This document shows positions 60,369-64,000 of a stretch of 64,000 nucleotides of DNA, piece after piece. Below the pieces are notes generated by a model. It was not told the DNA's origin, searched no databases, and saw only the letters and a program-made list of their open reading frames with translations. Every line of letters begins with the position of its first letter. The stretch's first letter is position 1. Source of the DNA: Azoarcus sp031556475 (GTDB lineage Bacteria > Pseudomonadota > Gammaproteobacteria > Burkholderiales > Rhodocyclaceae); assembly GCA_031556475.1 (NCBI GenBank), contig JAVBSY010000065.1:7963-71962 (forward strand), in the 5' to 3' direction. The translations under genes and the position numbers were made by a program.

Positions 60369-60374
60369 GAGATT

Positions 60375-60379
60375 TCCTT
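60375..60379 (-). promoter_or_regulatory. Ribosome-binding site deciding the TTG start of the TolC gene
   Basis: AAGGA on the minus strand, 6 bases before TTG 60368. No ATG or GTG of this frame between 60350 and 60420 has comparable spacing. Confidence 0.65.
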
Positions 60380-61075
60380 GATCAGCGATGCCGGTGGGCT
60401 GAGGTCCGACGGCGGGTCGCTTCACTACATGGTTCGTTTGGTTAGTTAGTATTCGATACGAGGGAAGCGAGTGCCATCCGAAGGCATCTGTGGCGGCACG
60501 ATCCGCAGGTTGTTCAACCAAGCGGATTGTTCGAGCCCCATGTGCACTGCGTCTTTTCGGTACACCTGTTTTTGCGCTTGGTGCGTGCGCCTGAAAAGCC
60601 GGTGCCTGTGCCGAAGTCGATGGGCGCTACCGTGAATGGAAACGGTGGCGTCGCTACCGGGACGTACGGCGCGCATGCTACCTGTGAAATGCCAAATATG
60701 GTTGATTTTTATCAACTTTTGTCAGCACTATGCCTTTGTTATATTTATGATGCGTGCCAAGCTAGGCAGTTAGTAGGTGTTGCGCTTCAGTCCGGTAAAA
60801 CAGACAGTTGTCCGTCGTGCGGTCGGCGATGCAAAAATCGATGCAAAAAATAAGAATTTCGCCAGCCACGCTGCCTGCCTGCCGGTCGCGGCGCGTGAGG
60901 GTGCGATCCGTCCGGGCGGTCGGGTGCGCTTTTTTACTCCGCTGTGTTTTCCGCGCCGCCTTCCGGCATGTAGATCATCGAGCCGTCCCGTATGTGGTAG
61001 GCGACGCCTCCACTTTGCAACCGTCTTCTCGGATCGCTTCAGTCGTCGTGGTGGTTCGGGTGAAAAGCGCCGGTG
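60380..61075. other. Intergenic region upstream of the export operon
   Basis: About 700 bp with no supported gene. It holds the FNR-type operator at 60702-60715 and a possible 300-base leader of the tolC mRNA. Open frames of 80-110 codons in it lack ribosome-binding sites and motifs. The part from 60840 to 61075 shows nothing I can name. Confidence 0.6.
60702..60715 (-). promoter_or_regulatory. FNR/ANR-type operator upstream of the export operon
   Basis: Perfect TTGAT-TTTT-ATCAA palindrome. On the minus strand TAGCAT (60675-60680) begins at the 22nd base after it, as expected for the -10 of a class II FNR-activated promoter with a start site near 60668. No plus-strand gene lies downstream, so it most likely serves the tolC operon, with a leader of about 300 bases. 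Confidence 0.72.
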
Positions 61076-61079
61076 GATA

Positions 61080-61118
61080 AAGAAAAACCGCCTCGTCCCA
61101 ACATGGGGGTGAGGCGGT
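61080..61118 (-). terminator. Intrinsic terminator of the alcohol dehydrogenase gene
   Basis: The stem ACCGCCTC / GAGGCGGT (61087-61094 and 61111-61118) is followed on the minus strand by TTTTTCTTT. It begins 33 bases past the adh stop, so transcripts of adh should end before the export operon. Confidence 0.88.
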
Positions 61119-61150
61119 CGGTTACAGCGCTGCGTAATGGCGTTATGCGT

Positions 61151-62224
61151 TCAGGGCTTGATTGCCACCTTCAGCACGCCATCGCGCTGATGGCCAAACA
61201 GATCGTAGGCGGCCACGATATCGTCGAGCTTGTAAGTGTGAGTGACGAGCGGACTCAGATCGAGGCGCCCCGAGCCGACGATGTTGAGCAGCCGGCGCAT
61301 GCGTTCCTTGCCGCCGGGGCATAGCGAGGACACGATCTGCTTTTCCGCCAGGCCCGCGCCATAGGCATCCAGCGGAATGCGCAGGTCGGACGAATACACC
61401 CCCAGGCTCGACAGCGTGCCGCCGGGCTTGACGACGCGCAGCGCGGCCTCGAAGGTGGATTGCAGTCCGAGTGCTTCGATGGCGACATCGACGCCACGCC
61501 CATCGGTGAGGCGGAGGATTTCGTCCACCGCATCGATTTCGCGGAAATTTATCGTTACGTCCGCCCCCATCTGGCGCGAAATACCCAGGCGCTGGTCGAT
61601 GCCGTCGACCCCGATGATCATGCTGGCACCGCGCAGCCGCGCGCCGGCGGTAGCGCACAGACCGATCGGCCCCTGCGCGAACACGGCGACGACATCGCCG
61701 ATCTTGATGTTGCCGGCCTCCGCCCCGGCGAAGCCGGTGGACATGATGTCCGGACACATCAGCACCTGTTCGTCGGTCAAGCCATCCGGCACCGGCGCGA
61801 GGTTGGCTTGCGCGTCGGGCACCAGTACGTATTCGGCCTGTGTGCCGTCGATGGTGTTGCCGAAGCGCCAGCCCCCCATGGGTTTGTAGCCATGCCCGGC
61901 ATGGCCGCCATCCTGTGAGGGGTGTCCGTTCTGGCAGGCGTAGGACTGGAAGCTGGGGCAGATCGCACCGGCGATCACGCGTTGCCCTTCCCGATAGCCT
62001 TGTACGCTGCTGCCGAGCTTTTCGATGATACCGACCGGTTCGTGGCCGATGGTGAGACCGGGCGCGACCGGGTATTCCCCTTTCAGGATGTGGATGTCGG
62101 TACCGCAGATCGTTGTTGTGGTGATGCGTATCAGCGCATCGTTGGGGCCGACGTCCGGAATGGGTTTGTCGGTCAGTTCGATGACTCCCGGTTTGACGAA
62201 TACCGTTGCTTTCATTGTTGCCAT
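61151..62224 (-). CDS. Zinc-dependent medium-chain alcohol dehydrogenase (NADP secondary-ADH-like)
   Basis: The protein is 357 aa, MDR family. The catalytic zinc ligands are Cys in TTICGTDIH, His in GHEPVG and probably Asp in MCPDIMSTGF; this Cys-His-Asp set is the one of the Clostridium/Thermoanaerobacter secondary alcohol dehydrogenases. The four-cysteine structural zinc loop is absent, replaced by a Gly/His-rich segment (CQNGHPSQDGGHAGHGYKPMGG), as in that group. The Rossmann motif is VAVFAQGPIGLCA. The start at 62224 has GGGGAG 7 bases upstream; 62239 and 62215 are alternatives. The physiological substrate (alcohol, ketone or aldehyde) is unknown. It is a single gene with its own terminator. 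Confidence 0.9.
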   Translation of the reverse strand: MATMKATVFVKPGVIELTDKPIPDVGPNDALIRITTTTICGTDIHILKGEYPVAPGLTIGHEPVGIIEKLGSSVQGYREGQRVIAGAICPSFQSYACQNGHPSQDGGHAGHGYKPMGGWRFGNTIDGTQAEYVLVPDAQANLAPVPDGLTDEQVLMCPDIMSTGFAGAEAGNIKIGDVVAVFAQGPIGLCATAGARLRGASMIIGVDGIDQRLGISRQMGADVTINFREIDAVDEILRLTDGRGVDVAIEALGLQSTFEAALRVVKPGGTLSSLGVYSSDLRIPLDAYGAGLAEKQIVSSLCPGGKERMRRLLNIVGSGRLDLSPLVTHTYKLDDIVAAYDLFGHQRDGVLKVAIKP

Positions 62225-62431
62225 GCTCGTGCTCCCCAATTTTGTTCTGAATGACGGTTCTGTTTTTCATTCCTCCCCATTTTTCCGTCCGGCCGCTTGA
62301 ATCCTTCCCTTTTTGACGGAGGGTTTCGGGCCGGTACGGCTACCCACAATGGGGTAGTTCCAATTGTAGGCGAGTTTGGCGTGGGGGTAGGCTGCCGGTG
62401 AGGGAGGGGCGATGGGTTTGGAGTCGTGGCT

Positions 62432-62728
62432 TCAGCCGAGGCCGTGGCGCCGCATCCATGCACGGAACTCATTCTGCCCTGCCGCTGTGCACAACTGCCC
62501 GAGGTGAAGAATCATGTTCTCGGTCATGGCATGGGCGGCGATGGCAGCCATCATTTCCAGGCGGGCTTCTGCGTCGAGGCCGTGGGCGATGAGTTGTTGA
62601 TCGAGCGTACAAAAGTGATTCGCCATGAGCTGGCGCGCATCGGCCTTGTCGATGGAGAACTGCCCCATATCGAGGGGATCTTCCGTATCGAGATCGATCA
62701 TGAGCGTCGTGATGGATTGCGGGGTCAT
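62432..62728 (-). CDS. Small hypothetical protein
   Basis: The protein is 98 aa and I do not recognise it. The sequence is mostly helical and rich in Met, His and acidic residues (QLMANHFCTLDQQLIAHGLDAEARLEMMAAIAAHAMTEN), with a basic end (RAWMRRHGLG) and no membrane helix or signal. Start 62728 is supported by a GAG 8 bases upstream; a longer frame to 62821 has no ribosome-binding site. It lies 207 bp upstream of the alcohol dehydrogenase on the same strand and may be co-transcribed. Regulator or metal-binding roles would be guesses. Confidence 0.6.
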   Translation of the reverse strand: MTPQSITTLMIDLDTEDPLDMGQFSIDKADARQLMANHFCTLDQQLIAHGLDAEARLEMMAAIAAHAMTENMILHLGQLCTAAGQNEFRAWMRRHGLG

Positions 62729-62933
62729 GGCGGACTCTTTCTCGTAGGCATCTGCGGGTATTGGACAAGCCAAGTCTTGCCGGAGTGCCTCGGCAATCGG
62801 GAATTTGCCCGTGTTCTTCACTTGAAATATGAAATAGCACGTAAATATGCTTGATTTATAAGTCTGTTACATCGTTGTTCTGTGAGAACATGAGTTGTCC
62901 TAATAGGTGTTCATCATTGCGGAGATAGGTTTC

Positions 62934-64000
62934 ATGTCATCGCGTGCTTTTCGTGACTGGTCGATATCGACCAAACTCAACGTGGTCCAGGCTACCGCGG
63001 TGCTCATTCTTTTCGCTGTGGCGATTACGGCGGTGAGCGTCTGGCTCAGCGCCAATCTCGAGCAGCAAGGCATCGAAGAGATCAAGCAGTCCAACCAGCA
63101 GGCGGTGGACATGGTCGAAACGACCCGCCTGTCGCTCGAACAGGCGGCGGAACGGTTGGGCAGCACGCTGCAGAGCGACTATGAAGGCGAGTTCGTTTTG
63201 CATGGAGACGAAACGGTCGAGGTCGGCGGCGCGAAAACCCCGCTCCTCAGCTTGGATGGCAAGGCGGTCAATAACGACCTCGCCTCGCTCGACCGGTTTA
63301 CCGCGACGACGACTGCGGTCGGTACCATCTTCGCTCGTCAGGGGGATGATTTCGTCCGAATCGCTACCTCGCTGAAGAAGGAAGATGGTTCGCGTGCGAT
63401 GGGAACGCCGCTGGGTGTCAAGCATCCGGCGCGCGAGCTGCTGCTCGCCGGCAAGTCCTACACCGGCAAGGCGCGTTTGTTCGGGCGCGACTACATGACC
63501 AGCTACAGGCCGTTGCATGACCGAACAGGCAATGTCGTCGGGGCGGCTTTTGTCGGCCTCGATTTCAGCGAGCAACTCGCCGACATGAAAAAGAGATTGT
63601 CGAGTGTGAGACTGTTCCAGACCGGCTACATCTTTGTTGTCGATGCCGGCGCGAACAAAGGCGAGTTCGTCATTCATCCATCGATCCAGGGTAAGAATCT
63701 ATGGGATGCTCAGGACAGCGACGGGGTTCACTATATTCGCGATATCGTCGAGAAAAAGGATGGCCTGCTTTATTACAAGTACGCAAAGACCGGAGAAACC
63801 GCTGAAAGCGAGAAGATCGCCGTCTTCAATTCTCTCCCGGCCTGGAACTGGGTATTGGTGTCGAGCGTGTATACCGAGGAATTCGGGGCCAAGGCCACGG
63901 CCTTGCGCAACCGTCTTGCCATTGCCGCGGTGGTTTTGTGTGCCTTGCTGTGCGGCGTGGTGTTCTTCTCTTCGCAGCGCTGGGTAACGCGGCCGTTGTT
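62934..64000 (+). CDS. Methyl-accepting chemotaxis protein, N-terminal part (3' end outside window)
   Basis: The first 355 codons are present. After a short basic cytoplasmic start, TM1 (VLILFAVAITAVSVWLSA) leads to a periplasmic sensor resembling the Cache_3-Cache_2 fusion. It contains TPLLSLDGKAVNND, ARQGDDFVRIATSL, GRDYMTSYRPLHD, GYIFVVDAG and YYKYAK. This type binds small organic ligands in other bacteria. TM2 (LAIAAVVLCALLCGVVFFS) and the start of HAMP (QRWVTRPL) are just inside the window; the signalling domain is not seen. GGAGA lies 8 bases before the ATG. The 110-bp gap to the divergent small gene holds its promoter. Confidence 0.9.
   Translation, partial: MSSRAFRDWSISTKLNVVQATAVLILFAVAITAVSVWLSANLEQQGIEEIKQSNQQAVDMVETTRLSLEQAAERLGSTLQSDYEGEFVLHGDETVEVGGAKTPLLSLDGKAVNNDLASLDRFTATTTAVGTIFARQGDDFVRIATSLKKEDGSRAMGTPLGVKHPARELLLAGKSYTGKARLFGRDYMTSYRPLHDRTGNVVGAAFVGLDFSEQLADMKKRLSSVRLFQTGYIFVVDAGANKGEFVIHPSIQGKNLWDAQDSDGVHYIRDIVEKKDGLLYYKYAKTGETAESEKIAVFNSLPAWNWVLVSSVYTEEFGAKATALRNRLAIAAVVLCALLCGVVFFSSQRWVTRPL

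Noticed and set aside
60446..60715. An 89-codon minus-strand frame upstream of tolC.
   Set aside because: It starts inside the FNR-type operator, has no ribosome-binding site and an unlikely composition.

Overview
The window looks like a chromosomal piece of a GC-rich betaproteobacterium, most likely near Rhodocyclales (Azoarcus/Thauera-like). This is inferred from the gene order petA-petB-petC-sspA-sspB, the PVWY form of the cytochrome b quinol site, a class I FBPase, TamA, and two FNR/ANR-type operator palindromes. No database search was possible. Every family call rests on motifs read in the translation.

Layout: 1-2276 is the end of the cytochrome bc1 operon, closed by a strong terminator. 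2387-3551 is sspA-sspB. 3722-11132 is mixed housekeeping and accessory DNA: a bacteriohemerythrin, an SDR/epimerase, a small P-loop kinase, a membrane protein, a DadA-like oxidase, FBPase and TamA. 11207-14152 (minus strand) is a large membrane-bound HD-GYP sensor. 14200-16010 is a decayed zone with a frameshifted chemoreceptor remnant, a possible IS5 transposase stub and no convincing intact gene.

16068-60368 (all minus strand) is the centre of interest. An apparently self-contained export locus of about 44 kb runs, in transcription order: outer-membrane TolC-like protein, GAF-like/HlyD adaptor, PqqD-like/M50-protease/HlyD fusion, short SecA-like ATPase, periplasmic HlyD-like adaptor, and then one uninterrupted 11,934-codon gene. 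The first five genes overlap or nearly touch. The giant protein starts with an LEPR-XLL motif instead of a signal peptide. It then carries about 30 PPC-like repeats, 17 CARDB repeats, 9 cadherin/Ig-like repeats, propellers, a dockerin-like module, an internal Hint (pretoxin-type autoprocessing) domain, a metzincin-like HELGH protease and C-terminal adhesin-type repeats. No ABC transporter gene and no RTX repeats are present. The SecA-like ATPase is the only candidate motor. Perfect TTGAT-N4-ATCAA palindromes sit in both gaps of the locus (60702-60715 upstream of tolC, 51998-52011 upstream of the giant gene). Each has a -10-like hexamer 21-22 bases further on, as in class II FNR promoters, which suggests joint induction under low oxygen. 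I read this as a possibly undescribed SecA-like/TolC hybrid secretion system for giant surface or secreted proteins.

61151-64000 holds a medium-chain zinc alcohol dehydrogenase with its terminator, a small unknown protein, and the 5' part of a Cache-type chemoreceptor that runs off the end of the window.
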